The translations under genes and the position numbers were made by a program. Positions 17,507-26,194 of a DNA stretch of 45,205 nucleotides are shown one piece after another. The stretch covers positions 1 to 45,205 of the forward strand of contig JBCCIM010000023.1 of the NCBI GenBank assembly GCA_039111535.1, read 5' to 3'. Position 1 is the stretch's first letter; each line of letters opens with the position of its first letter. The notes below the pieces were generated by a model that was not told the origin of the DNA, made no database searches, and worked only from the letters and a program-made list of their open reading frames with translations. This stretch comes from Bacteroidota bacterium (GTDB lineage Bacteria > Bacteroidota > Rhodothermia > Rhodothermales > JAHQVL01).

Positions 17507-18346
17507 TTACAAACTTTCGCGCACCACATCGAAGATGCTAACTACCCCATTAAACGCAGTAAATACACCCAGGCCGCCTTCAATATTCGATGGAGGCTCA
17601 GTAAGATCGCGTGAGTCCTGTTCGCGGTTTTCATACAGGTCAACGTACTCCTGGTTGATCTGGTATACCGTCACGTAATGGGGCCCTAACCAACTCAACG
17701 TAACCGGAATGATGTCGTGGAAATCTGCCGTAGTAGGTTCTGAAATGATTTCAAAATCTCCAATAAAATCGCGCACAAAATCAGGTAGGATAAAGTCCGG
17801 GTCCTCCGGGTCGTCGCTGGTGACAACCACAAAATGATAGTTCGCTGCCGGGTTATCCCAGGTCACAGTGAAGAACTCACTCAGGCTATCAAAATTGCCG
17901 CCACCACCGCCAAACCCTATGCCGGCAAAATTCGGTACGGGCATTTCACTACTGGGTAACTGGACGTTTTGCGGTGGTCCAGGTACCGTCGTTGTAGCCG
18001 TGATGGTTGTGCCATTGTAGTCGATGGACAAAAGAAACGTATCCCCTGTTTCGATTGTCAGATCCTCCCCATCGTAGGCATAAAATCCATCTGCACCGGA
18101 TGCCGTGAGCGGGTAGCTTGTGCCGGCTTTCATCAGCGTAACCGATGCGTCATTTACCGGTACACTGCTTGAATCTGCACTACCAAAAGGAATGGCGCGT
18201 TTCAGACGTACATCGTTGACTGGTTCGCCGGCAAAAAGGAAGGCTTCTACAACAAGCAAATCTTCCGCTGTATCAGGCGCGGTACTGTCGCACCCAATTG
18301 CCACCAATACAAACAGGCTAATACACAAGACACGAAGTGTTTTCAT
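17507..18346 (-). CDS. DUF4249-type lipoprotein paired with TonB receptor
   Basis: The 279-residue lipoprotein has a signal ending LVAIGCD (lipobox Cys), then a beta-rich body with VEAFLFAGEPVNDVRLKRA and the domain of DUF4249 proteins (WDNPAANYHFVV, VYQINQEYVDLYE). ATG 18346 gives a normal lipoprotein signal. An ATG at 18391 overlaps the receptor stop (TGATG), but it would add a polar 15-residue leader. Family members sit next to TonB receptors and are thought to be surface accessory lipoproteins, by analogy to SusD. It is downstream of and probably coupled to the receptor at 18391-20868. It converges with the glycosidase across a 5-bp gap. Confidence 0.8.
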   Translation of the reverse strand: MKTLRVLCISLFVLVAIGCDSTAPDTAEDLLVVEAFLFAGEPVNDVRLKRAIPFGSADSSSVPVNDASVTLMKAGTSYPLTASGADGFYAYDGEDLTIETGDTFLLSIDYNGTTITATTTVPGPPQNVQLPSSEMPVPNFAGIGFGGGGGNFDSLSEFFTVTWDNPAANYHFVVVTSDDPEDPDFILPDFVRDFIGDFEIISEPTTADFHDIIPVTLSWLGPHYVTVYQINQEYVDLYENREQDSRDLTEPPSNIEGGLGVFTAFNGVVSIFDVVRESL

Positions 18347-18390
18347 CGGTATAGAAATTTTGGATGAACGGTTTGCACGATTGTAAGCCA

Positions 18391-20868
18391 TCAAAAATCG
18401 ACACGAAAAGAGAGGTTGGGTGTAAACCCGAGGAATCCGACATCGGTGACTGTTACAGGAGTCTGCGACAAATCAAATTCTTTGTACCAGGTATTGCTCT
18501 GGTTGTACAGGTTGAAAATCGAAAACCCAAGCTTGCCTTTGGCTGCTTCGCCTACCGGAAACAGGTAGTGCACAGCCAGGTCCAGCCGATGGTAGGCCGG
18601 CAGCCGGCGATCGTTTTTCCCACTCACATGGATGTAACTCTGCACCGAGCCATCTACCAATTCGATGTCATAAAATGACTCGGGCGCGGTGTAAGGTTTA
18701 CCGGAAGCATAGGTCCAGGTCATCGAACCAAGCCATTGTTCGTTAATCTCAAAACTGTTCACCAGTTTGAGTTCGTGCTCCTGGTCTTGCAAGGCGGGAA
18801 AAGGCGCGCCGTTGTTCAGGTCAGCAAAGGTGTGCTCCACTTCAGCAAGCGTATAGCTTAACCAGCCGGTAAACCTTCCGGTTTTCTTTTGAATGAGAAA
18901 TTCCATCCCGCGCGCAATGCCGTCCCCGGTAAAGAACAACTCATCAGCGCTAATCTCGCGTATGCTGGGTCGGAATCGCAAGGAAAACTCGGTGAGTCCG
19001 GATAGGTCTTTGTAGTAGGCTTCGACATCAAACAGCCAGTTTGCTGCATCGTAGCTCAGGCCGGCGACATAGTGGGTTGCGCCCTGCACACCTACGTCCT
19101 CTCCATCAGCGAGTAGCCAAAAATCACGGGCACCCTCCGTCACGTTCTCATTTACTACACGCGCCACAAACTGGTTATAATCACCATACGCTGCTTTGAG
19201 ATGCAGCCGGGGTGTCAAATTGAACTTCATCGCAAGACGCGGCTCCAGGTATGTTTGATCTACCTGATCGTAGTGGGCCATGCGCAAACCGGGCGTTACC
19301 GTGAGACCGGGGAATACGCGCCAGGTATCTTGCACATAGGCACTGAACTGACGTCCCAGCTGGTCGCGTGATAATACGCCGAGCGTGTCATCCCGGACGA
19401 AGTTGTAGGTCACATCTGAAGCAGTGTACTGCGCGCCAAATTCAACGTTGTGGTTTTGCGAAAGGCGCCACTCGTTTTCGAGCTTCAAGGTCAGGTCTTG
19501 CACGTCGTTGTTTTCGACTGTGCTAAACGTGTTAGCAAAGAGTACTGTATCAGCATCTGCATCACGCCGTTCGACAAACCCGTTCCGGTCATAATCACTG
19601 AAGTAGTTGGAGTAAGCAACCAGCGCGTTGGTGTAAAAGCGCGGCGTCCATTGCCGGGACCACTTGGTGCTTACGCCAATGTTGCCCCAGTCTGTGAAAT
19701 CAGCCAGTTCACTATCGATACTGACGTTGGCTTCCGCACCGAAATTGCCGGCTCCCGGAATCAGTTCACGTGACTTATCGAGATGGTCTTTTCCGTTATA
19801 AAAACTTAGCGCCAATACATCTTTCCGGCTCGGTCGGTACGTGAGGCGCGCGTTTACATCGTAGAAATAGAAATTGGGTTCTACCGCGGCTGACTGTTGC
19901 CCGAAAGGTCCGTTGCCGCCCGTCTGATCGACATTCAGGTCCTCACCAGTTACGGTCTCATAGATACTGCTGTAGACTCCTGATTCCAGGATATCGGTAT
20001 ACGACCTGCGCGCTGACAACAGCAAGCTACTTTTTGCCCCAATCGGGGCCTCGATGGTAGCATTGGCACTCAAGAGGTTTACACTGGCGTGGCCGGCAAA
20101 CACATTGGCCCCGGTACGCCCCGTAAGATCAACCACGCTGGACGTGCGACCGCCGTATTTTGCCGGATACCCCCCTTTGAAGACCTGCACGTCTTTGATC
20201 GCATCAGCGTTAAAGGCACTGAAGAAACCATAAAAGTGATCCACGTGGTAGACCGTCATGCCATCCAGTAAGACCAGATTTTGATCCGGTGTCCCACCGC
20301 GGACGAACAATCCGGCTGAACCTTCGTTCGTACCGCTGATCCCCGGCATGAGCTGCAAAGAGCGGAAGATATCTACATCGCCGGCCGTTGGCAACACAGC
20401 GAGGTCTTTAGGTGAAACGGTGAGTTGGCTCACATTTTCAGCGGTTTTCATCATCTGGTACCGCTCTGCTGTAACTACAACCTCTTCTTCAAAGGACGCC
20501 GTCACCGGCTCCAATAATACATCAAGGGGTCTATTCAGCGTGCGCACGTCAATTTTGAACTCGGCAGGGCTGTATCCCAGGTATCTGAATCCGATAACAA
20601 CACTGTCTTCGGGTACGCCCAGCAAGACAAAAAAGCCGTCCACATTGGTGGCAGCACCCAAAGCGGTGCCAACAACAAGAACGCTTGCATTGGGTAGCGT
20701 CTCTCCCGTATTTGCATCACGTACAATGCCGGAGACGGTCTTCTGTCCGTAAGCTTCAGATACCAGCCCCCAAGGGCCTAACCCCAAAAATATAACCATG
20801 GCTGCCAGGTACAAACCTCTGTTCGTTGCCGGCAACACTTTTCGTTTAAACATCAAATGAACCCTCAT
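18391..20868 (-). CDS. TonB-dependent outer membrane receptor with carboxypeptidase-like N-terminal domain
   Basis: The 825-residue receptor has a signal peptide (LYLAAMVIFLGLGPWGLVSE region), a CarboxypepD_reg-like domain at about 43-122 (VSGIVRDANTGETLPNASV), a TonB-box-like VVVTAERY, a plug at about 130-250 (LFVRGGTPDQNLVLLDGM, GGYPAKYGGR) and a 22-strand-type barrel ending LSFRVDF, with the C-terminal Phe needed for Bam-dependent insertion. It should import a large ligand across the outer membrane using TonB energy; the ligand is not evident. ATG 20868 or 20853 could start it. The DUF4249 lipoprotein follows. The 256-bp region upstream is shared with the divergent histidine kinase and contains a GTAAC-N4-GTAAA box. 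Confidence 0.9.
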   Translation of the reverse strand: MRVHLMFKRKVLPATNRGLYLAAMVIFLGLGPWGLVSEAYGQKTVSGIVRDANTGETLPNASVLVVGTALGAATNVDGFFVLLGVPEDSVVIGFRYLGYSPAEFKIDVRTLNRPLDVLLEPVTASFEEEVVVTAERYQMMKTAENVSQLTVSPKDLAVLPTAGDVDIFRSLQLMPGISGTNEGSAGLFVRGGTPDQNLVLLDGMTVYHVDHFYGFFSAFNADAIKDVQVFKGGYPAKYGGRTSSVVDLTGRTGANVFAGHASVNLLSANATIEAPIGAKSSLLLSARRSYTDILESGVYSSIYETVTGEDLNVDQTGGNGPFGQQSAAVEPNFYFYDVNARLTYRPSRKDVLALSFYNGKDHLDKSRELIPGAGNFGAEANVSIDSELADFTDWGNIGVSTKWSRQWTPRFYTNALVAYSNYFSDYDRNGFVERRDADADTVLFANTFSTVENNDVQDLTLKLENEWRLSQNHNVEFGAQYTASDVTYNFVRDDTLGVLSRDQLGRQFSAYVQDTWRVFPGLTVTPGLRMAHYDQVDQTYLEPRLAMKFNLTPRLHLKAAYGDYNQFVARVVNENVTEGARDFWLLADGEDVGVQGATHYVAGLSYDAANWLFDVEAYYKDLSGLTEFSLRFRPSIREISADELFFTGDGIARGMEFLIQKKTGRFTGWLSYTLAEVEHTFADLNNGAPFPALQDQEHELKLVNSFEINEQWLGSMTWTYASGKPYTAPESFYDIELVDGSVQSYIHVSGKNDRRLPAYHRLDLAVHYLFPVGEAAKGKLGFSIFNLYNQSNTWYKEFDLSQTPVTVTDVGFLGFTPNLSFRVDF

Positions 20869-21002
20869 AAATCAAGTCTCCTTTTTCTTAAACTTGGATG
20901 GCCTATGCGTATTTCAGGGTCTATCTCATGTGCATAAGGGCACCAGCACAAGCCGGCGCAATCTGGTGGCGAGGGTATGAACGGAGCAGCGGGAGGCATG
21001 TT

Positions 21003-21038
21003 GTTACATCGTTTTAAAAAGGATGTAACAGATGTAAA
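21003..21038 (+). promoter_or_regulatory. Putative regulator site upstream of kinase operon (GTAAC-N4-GTAAA)
   Basis: GTTAC (21003-21007), then GTAAC-agat-GTAAA (21025-21038), 86 bp before the kinase ATG and 135 bp before the divergent receptor. The core matches the box at 23759-23772. Tandem direct half-sites suit an OmpR-family regulator and resemble the E. coli CpxR box (GTAAA-N4-8-GTAAA). Binding by the regulator encoded at 22982 is inference. Confidence 0.5.
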
Positions 21039-21124
21039 CGAAGCGTATCATCGGTGTTAATTCTTTATATGCAGCAGAAACGTACAACCGATCTAGCCGT
21101 AGCTTTTTCCTGATACGGTCATTT

Positions 21125-22957
21125 ATGAAGCAACGCAAAAAATACCCCAAAGTCTTGGTACTGGCGCTTGTGCTGCTCGGCTCGCTGCCGTTGCTCGCCG
21201 TCCTCCAGTACAACTGGCTCTCACAGCTTAGCCAGGCGGATTATGTGCGCATGCAATCCAATATCGAAAGCGTTGCCCAGCAATTTAGTCAGGATGTAGA
21301 TCAGGAGTTGATTGGTGCACACGTTGCGTTTGTGGGTTCGCGCACCACGACCCGCGAGGCGTTGACCACCGAATTGGTAGAGCGGTTTAATCGTTGGGAA
21401 GCCTTGTCTCCTTACGCCTCGATCGTCAAATCTATTTACCTCGTCGAAAAATCGGATAGCGGAGCGCCAACACTTTATCGATTCGACAAAGCTACCGGTC
21501 ATCTGACACAGGCGAATTGGCCGGCAGCAGTTGTCAACTGGATAGCGCAACAGCCAGTGTACCAGGCACATCCCCGGCCGCAAGCAGAATCTCAAACAAA
21601 CGAATGGATATCGCCGATTCCCTTCTCAGGGACAACAGGCCTAATACAACCAGGGAATCGTCCTCCCATCGGGTGGCCTACGGGCATGATGGCTAACGAA
21701 GCATTCAACCAGTTGTTGCTCGGCTTTGATACACCCTACATTTTTGACCAGATGATACCTGCTATCGCGGCCAAATACTTCCTTGAAACAGCAGATGCTG
21801 CGTATGATCTTCTGATTACAAAGCGCGGTGCACCCAATGCAATTTTATACCAATCCGACCCCACCCTCACAACTGCGTCTTTTGCAGCGGAGGATTTTTC
21901 GATGAACATCGGCATGCCTGATCAGCCGCAGATCATGCATACCTTCTCCAAACTCCTGGGCGCACAATCACCGATCACACCAGAAACGGTGATGGCCTTC
22001 TTCCGCAAAGGCTTTCAGTATTCACGACTCACTGCTGGTGGACCTTCGGCCGGCATGGGAGGTGGTTCAGCCGGCTTCATGCCCGTGCGAACGTGGCAGT
22101 TGCACATAAAACACAAAGCCGGGCCACTTAACCAAATCGTAGCACAAACCAGAAACCGCAATCTTTGGATAAGCTTTGCTGTACTGCTGATCCTTGGCCT
22201 GTCCATTGCCATCATCATCATCTACACCCGGCGCATGCAGCAGTTGGCAGATCAGCAAATGGCGTTTGTGGCTGGCGTCTCACACGAATTACGCACGCCG
22301 TTGGCTGTTGTGCACGCCGCTGGCGAGAACCTGCAAGATGGGCTCATTACCGATATGGCTGAGACGCGGGACTATGGTAAACTCATTGTTGATGAAAGCA
22401 GAAGCCTGTTGAATACCATCGAGCAAGTACTGGCCTATGCCGGCATTTCTTTCGGACTCGGCCCACCGCCTGACACAGAAGTCTACGTAAACACCCTTAT
22501 ACACCAAATCCTGGATGAAAACCGCGAAGCACTGCGGTCTTTTGAGCTACACCTACAACTAGACGAAGACCTTCCACCTGTTCAGGGTGACCAGGAAGCG
22601 TTGCATACCGTACTGCAAAATCTGGTACAAAATGCCATCAAATATGCCAACGGCAAGAAATGGATTGCCATCCATTCACACCCCTCGGATACGCACGAGA
22701 AAGCTGTAGAAGTAGTCATACAGGACCGTGGTATTGGTATCGACCTGGCAGAACAGGCCAACATTTTTGAACCCTTTTATCGCACAGCAGATGTACGCAA
22801 AACGCAAATCCGCGGTAATGGACTCGGACTCAGCATTGCGCGGCAAATACTCCACGTGCATGGTGGTGACATATCCGTCACCAGTACCCCCAACAACGGC
22901 AGCGCCTTTTATGTAACCCTCCTGCATAGACCGCCCAAAGTATCCCCTGCTGCCTAA
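21125..22957 (+). CDS. Membrane sensor histidine kinase
   Basis: The 610-residue kinase has a first membrane helix at about 10-30, an extracytoplasmic sensor of about 315 residues without a recognised fold, a second helix at about 347-367, and a short juxtamembrane segment without an obvious HAMP domain. The HisKA helix has SHELRTPL with phospho-acceptor His387. HATPase motifs follow: N box (LVQNAIKYA), G1 (DRGIGIDL), F box (FEPFYRTADV) and G2 (GNGLGLSIA). All catalytic elements are present, so it should phosphorylate the regulator 24 bp downstream. Signal is unknown. A shared box upstream suggests autoregulation. Confidence 0.9.
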   Translation: MKQRKKYPKVLVLALVLLGSLPLLAVLQYNWLSQLSQADYVRMQSNIESVAQQFSQDVDQELIGAHVAFVGSRTTTREALTTELVERFNRWEALSPYASIVKSIYLVEKSDSGAPTLYRFDKATGHLTQANWPAAVVNWIAQQPVYQAHPRPQAESQTNEWISPIPFSGTTGLIQPGNRPPIGWPTGMMANEAFNQLLLGFDTPYIFDQMIPAIAAKYFLETADAAYDLLITKRGAPNAILYQSDPTLTTASFAAEDFSMNIGMPDQPQIMHTFSKLLGAQSPITPETVMAFFRKGFQYSRLTAGGPSAGMGGGSAGFMPVRTWQLHIKHKAGPLNQIVAQTRNRNLWISFAVLLILGLSIAIIIIYTRRMQQLADQQMAFVAGVSHELRTPLAVVHAAGENLQDGLITDMAETRDYGKLIVDESRSLLNTIEQVLAYAGISFGLGPPPDTEVYVNTLIHQILDENREALRSFELHLQLDEDLPPVQGDQEALHTVLQNLVQNAIKYANGKKWIAIHSHPSDTHEKAVEVVIQDRGIGIDLAEQANIFEPFYRTADVRKTQIRGNGLGLSIARQILHVHGGDISVTSTPNNGSAFYVTLLHRPPKVSPAA

Positions 22958-22981
22958 ACCAGATCGTCAAGCAAACCCAGC

Positions 22982-23671
22982 ATGAATAAGCGCATATTGT
23001 TGATTGAAGATGAACCAGGCCTCGTACTCACGCTTCGGAAGCGCCTGGAGTCCGAAGGCTTTGACGTGTTGGTTGCAGATAATGGGGACGCCGGCCTCGA
23101 ACAGGCGATCAATGAATCGGTGGACCTGGTGCTGTTGGATGTGATGATGCCCGGCCGCGATGGGTTTGAAGTCTGCAGCGAAGTGCGCCGGCACAAAGCC
23201 TTCATCCCGATTATGATGCTAACTGCCCGAAGCCAGACCATGGACAAAGTGCTCGGCTTCCGACTTGGCGCAGACGACTACCTCACCAAGCCATTTCAGA
23301 TGGCCGAGCTCATCGCCCGCATCAAAGCCCTGCTCCGCCGATCAACCGCCAAAGAGGAAGCCATCAACGAACACCGCTATGTCTTTGGCAAGGTGACCGT
23401 CGATTTTAAACGCGCCGAGGTATCCCTGGATGACACCCTGGTTGCCCTCTCCGCCAAAGAGTTTCAGCTACTACGCTATTTTGTCGAACACCGGGGCGAA
23501 GTACGTTCTCGCGTTGAAATACTCAACGAAGTGTGGGGATACCCAACCGTTCCTAATACCCGTACGGTGGACGTCCACGTTGCCAGGCTCCGGCAAAAAA
23601 TAGAACCCAATCCGACCAAACCCATCTACCTGCTTACCGTCCACAATATCGGGTATCGGTTCGACGGCTGA
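22982..23671 (+). CDS. OmpR/PhoB-family response regulator
   Basis: The 229-residue regulator has a REC domain at 1-120 with acidic pocket Glu9/Asp10/Glu11, phospho-acceptor Asp53 (LLLDVMMPG reads LVLLDVMMPG) and switch Lys in LTKPFQ. A C-terminal winged-helix DNA-binding domain at about 130-229 contains LSAKEFQLLRYF, EVWGYP and RTVDVHVARLRQKIE, the recognition helix and wing signature. It is the cognate partner of the kinase just upstream. Members bind tandem direct repeats; the GTAAC-N4-GTAAA boxes before the kinase and before the EF-hand gene are candidates. Confidence 0.93.
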   Translation: MNKRILLIEDEPGLVLTLRKRLESEGFDVLVADNGDAGLEQAINESVDLVLLDVMMPGRDGFEVCSEVRRHKAFIPIMMLTARSQTMDKVLGFRLGADDYLTKPFQMAELIARIKALLRRSTAKEEAINEHRYVFGKVTVDFKRAEVSLDDTLVALSAKEFQLLRYFVEHRGEVRSRVEILNEVWGYPTVPNTRTVDVHVARLRQKIEPNPTKPIYLLTVHNIGYRFDG

Positions 23672-24012
23672 CAGCGCTATACCTGCGAAAAAATTTCTAC
23701 GCCTAGCATCTTTTGCCGCTGTTTCCCACAACAAGGCGGTTACAGATGTCAACAGCATGTAACAAACGTAAATTCGACAGCCTTATCGCCCTTTTTCGCT
23801 TATAAGCCCATCATACCGACCGATGACTTCATTGGCTTGAAAGGATGGAAAACGCACCCAATTTCACCTGTTTGTCCGCTGAGACGCATGTTGACCTGCC
23901 ACATATCAACAATAACAGGGCAGAATGCCGGCATATAGGTTGCATTTTCCATCACCATGTTTGCGCGAACATAGCAATACCATAAAAAATCAACTCTTTA
24001 CGAGGTATACAC
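23672..24012. other. 341-bp intergenic region before EF-hand gene
   Basis: No ORF is supported. It holds the regulatory box at 23739-23772 described separately and an A/T-rich leader with GAGG 8 nt before the EF-hand ATG. No terminator hairpin was seen after the response regulator, so read-through into the EF-hand gene is possible. Confidence 0.5.
23739..23772 (+). promoter_or_regulatory. Second GTAAC-N4-GTAAA site, upstream of EF-hand gene
   Basis: GTTAC (23739-23743) then GTAAC-aaac-GTAAA (23759-23772), 241 bp before the EF-hand gene. The arrangement (GTTAC, short spacer, GTAAC, 4 bp, GTAAA) repeats that at 21003-21038. A second alignment also holds: GTTACAGATGTCAAC here and GTAACAGATGTAAAC there differ at 2 of 15 bases. 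Confidence 0.5.
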
Positions 24013-24456
24013 ATGGAAATATCAGGATTGGGATTTCGTCAGGAAATCCTCGCATCCGGACAGCTTCCTGACGTACAGGAAGTAAGCAGCCGTATGATCC
24101 AGAAAATGGATCAAGACGGTGATGGACAGCTGAATACAGCTGAGCTGGGCAAACACGCTGAACGGCTTGCCGGCGCAGACCAGAATGAAGATGGCCTGAT
24201 CGGGCAGGACGAACTGATCCAGCAAATGGAAGCCAAAATGGCCGAGTTTGGCGGATTCAAACCCGGCGAGAAACCCAATATTCAGAAGCTGAAAAGTATG
24301 ATGGGTATGATGCAGCAGAAGTTCACCGCTGCAGGCGGACCTGCTGGCCAGGAAAACGATCTCTTCAGCCTGCTCGACTCGCTCGAGACGTCTGAGGACG
24401 ACAAACAACGCCTCAAGTCGCTGATGGAAAGCAACCCATTTGACATCTCTGTCTAA
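24013..24456 (+). CDS. Small EF-hand calcium-binding protein
   Basis: The 147-residue protein has two canonical 12-residue EF-hand loops: DQDGDGQLNTAE (33-44) and DQNEDGLIGQDE (56-67). Coordinating positions 1, 3, 5 and 12 are all acidic or Asn, so both should bind Ca2+. There is no signal peptide or membrane helix, so it is predicted cytoplasmic. The C-terminal half is Met/Gln-rich and helical. GAGG precedes the ATG by 8 nt. It follows the two-component genes and a shared putative operator, so it may be their target; a calcium-sensing role is inferred. Confidence 0.85.
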   Translation: MEISGLGFRQEILASGQLPDVQEVSSRMIQKMDQDGDGQLNTAELGKHAERLAGADQNEDGLIGQDELIQQMEAKMAEFGGFKPGEKPNIQKLKSMMGMMQQKFTAAGGPAGQENDLFSLLDSLETSEDDKQRLKSLMESNPFDISV

Positions 24457-24480
24457 GTGGGATTCTGTTTAAGTGCGTTG

Positions 24481-24512
24481 TACAGGAGCCCTCATCGGTG
24501 AGGGCTCCTGTA
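24481..24512. terminator. Hairpin between convergent genes, probable bidirectional terminator
   Basis: A perfect 14-bp stem TACAGGAGCCCTCA / TGAGGGCTCCTGTA with TCGG loop lies between the EF-hand stop (24456) and the convergent lipoprotein stop (24524). It lacks a clear T run on either strand, so termination is plausible by position but not certain. Confidence 0.6.
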
Positions 24513-24523
24513 TCTCATTCATA

Positions 24524-24925
24524 CTACCGATACCGCAGAAACGCCACGTTCCAATGCCGCTCGTCAACATTGAGTTGGCCGCCAATTATTATCTTCGTCT
24601 TGGCCAACCCGGTGATTAAAATAGCATCAGCACCTCGCGCCTTTGCCTCCTCTTCCAGTTTGGATTTAATCTTTCGGGTCCGGGCCAAAAAGCCGCTGCC
24701 CAATCCGCGCCCAATTAAGTCGTACGGTTTATCTACGGAAGCTTCTGTGTAGTAAAAATCGACTGCTGCTGTTGGTGCATATTCATCGCCGACATAGTAT
24801 ACATTAGCGCATCCTGAAACCGACATAAAGACAAGACATACAGTCATCCATACAGTACACCGGGGCAAAAAATCGCCATGGTTAATGTTATTATGGGTCA
24901 GCATACTTGAAAAGAACGTGTGCAT
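24524..24925 (-). CDS. Small lipoprotein of unknown function
   Basis: The product is 133 residues from ATG 24925, or 107 from ATG 24847. A lipobox SVSGCAN gives a mature protein of about 95 residues. The longer start supplies an Arg before the hydrophobic segment (CTVWMTVCLVFMSVSGC), so it is kept, but the leader would be long. The mature part has YYVGDEY, a basic/acidic helix (KIKSKLEEEAKARG) and GADAILITGL, a pattern seen in small envelope lipoproteins of the DUF4156/RcsF-like type; this is only a resemblance. It is the last gene of the minus-strand block with the pump and Spy-like gene. Confidence 0.65.
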   Translation of the reverse strand: MHTFFSSMLTHNNINHGDFLPRCTVWMTVCLVFMSVSGCANVYYVGDEYAPTAAVDFYYTEASVDKPYDLIGRGLGSGFLARTRKIKSKLEEEAKARGADAILITGLAKTKIIIGGQLNVDERHWNVAFLRYR

Positions 24926-24963
24926 CTACTTCTTCCTTTTTTGTCTGTGAATAGAGCTTCCAA

Positions 24964-25404
24964 TTAGCCGGCGGACATCATACGCTTGCGCATTTGCTTC
25001 TTCCGATCTTTCTCCATCTTCTTCCAGGTTTTCATTTGCTTCTTGTCCAGGTGCGCGTCCAACTGCTTGTTGGTATCCTTCTCAATGCGCTCCATTTCAT
25101 TGCCCATTTGCTGCAATGTGCTACGTGCAGGGCGCTTAAAATTGGGGTCGCTGAAATCAATGCCGTATTTATCCATGATGATCAGGCGTTCGACCATCGT
25201 ATTTTGCAAAATCTCGCCAACGGCTACGGCCTGTTCGTCGGTCAATGATAACCGTTCTTTGTTCTCCATCATCTGCGCATCAAACTGTTGCTTTTGCGCT
25301 TCAGAAAGCGTTAGTGTTTGTGCCATCGCAGGCGAAACAAAGAGAAGGAGCAGCATACTGAATGCTGCCATTCTGATGTTATTAACGAGTGTATTGTTCT
25401 TCAT
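24964..25404 (-). CDS. Spy/CpxP-like small periplasmic protein
   Basis: The 146-residue product has a signal peptide (MAAFSMLLLLFVSPAMAQ), then a highly charged, all-helical mature domain rich in Lys, Glu, Met and Gln, including LSLTDEQAVAVGEIL and LDKKQMKTWKKMEKD. LT.EQ-type motifs and this composition are typical of the Spy/CpxP family of periplasmic chaperones and envelope-stress sensors, though the family match is by pattern only. It lies 100 bp downstream of the ABC ATPase in the same direction, which suggests a role in envelope homeostasis linked to the pump. Confidence 0.65.
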   Translation of the reverse strand: MKNNTLVNNIRMAAFSMLLLLFVSPAMAQTLTLSEAQKQQFDAQMMENKERLSLTDEQAVAVGEILQNTMVERLIIMDKYGIDFSDPNFKRPARSTLQQMGNEMERIEKDTNKQLDAHLDKKQMKTWKKMEKDRKKQMRKRMMSAG

Positions 25405-25504
25405 GGGTTTGTATCCTTATTTATTTATGATAGCATTACTACAGGCCCCTGTTAGGAAACTACCCTGTAGCGTGTGGTTGGTATTACTTCTTGCCGGCCC
25501 AGTA

Positions 25505-26185
25505 TCAATGGGCCACAATCCGGCCATCTTCCATTTCGATGGTGCGATCACTGGCCTCGGCAAAGTCTACATCGTGTGTGACAACCAGGATGGTGGTATT
25601 GGTCTCGTCCACCAGTTGCCTGAAGACATCAAAAACGATATCGGTATTTTTAGAGTCGAGATTCCCAGTAGGCTCGTCGCAGAGTACGATGTCGGGTTCA
25701 TTGATGAGTGCGCGGGCAATTGAAACGCGTTGCTGTTGTCCGCCGCTCAACTTAATTGACTGCTTCAGTGCCTGGTCTCGCAACCCCAGGATATCCAGTT
25801 TCTGGTAAGCCCGCGCCTCAATTTCCTCATAGCTGTATTTACCGAGTTTGAGGGCCGGCAGCATGACGTTTTTTAGGCAGGTAAACTCAGGCAACAGGTA
25901 GTGGAATTGGAAAACAAATCCGATGTTCTTATTGCGGATCGAAGCCATGTCCGAATCGTGCCGACCGGTGACGTTTTCATCAAGCAAATGTAGTTCGCCC
26001 GTATAGTCGTTGTCCATTGTACTGAGGCAGTAGAGCAACGTCGATTTACCAGATCCGCTTTTGCCGATCATACACGCAAACTCGCCGCGGCGCACGCTCA
26101 CGTTGATGTCTTTCAACACGTGAAACTCAACAGGGGTATGGAAAAATTTATTCAGATTGCGGGTTTGCAATACAAAATCTTGCAT
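25505..26185 (-). CDS. ABC transporter ATPase, LolD/MacB type
   Basis: The 226-residue ATPase has Walker A GKSGSGKST (41-49), Q loop (VFQFHYLL), signature LSGGQQQR (147-153 region), Walker B IVLCDEP and an H loop (VVTHDVDFAE). DEPTGNLD is typical of LolD/MacB/FtsE-like ATPases that drive FtsX-fold permeases. It is the last gene of the pump set, 9 bp downstream of the permease. In tripartite MacAB-TolC systems, ATP hydrolysis works as a mechanotransmitter to push substrates through the outer-membrane channel. Confidence 0.9.
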   Translation of the reverse strand: MQDFVLQTRNLNKFFHTPVEFHVLKDINVSVRRGEFACMIGKSGSGKSTLLYCLSTMDNDYTGELHLLDENVTGRHDSDMASIRNKNIGFVFQFHYLLPEFTCLKNVMLPALKLGKYSYEEIEARAYQKLDILGLRDQALKQSIKLSGGQQQRVSIARALINEPDIVLCDEPTGNLDSKNTDIVFDVFRQLVDETNTTILVVTHDVDFAEASDRTIEMEDGRIVAH

Positions 26186-26194
26186 GGCTCTTAC

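Noticed and set aside
17507-20868. SusC/SusD polysaccharide utilisation locus
   Set aside because: The receptor partner is a DUF4249-like lipoprotein, not SusD; there is no SusD fold or CAZyme cluster next to it on the same strand.
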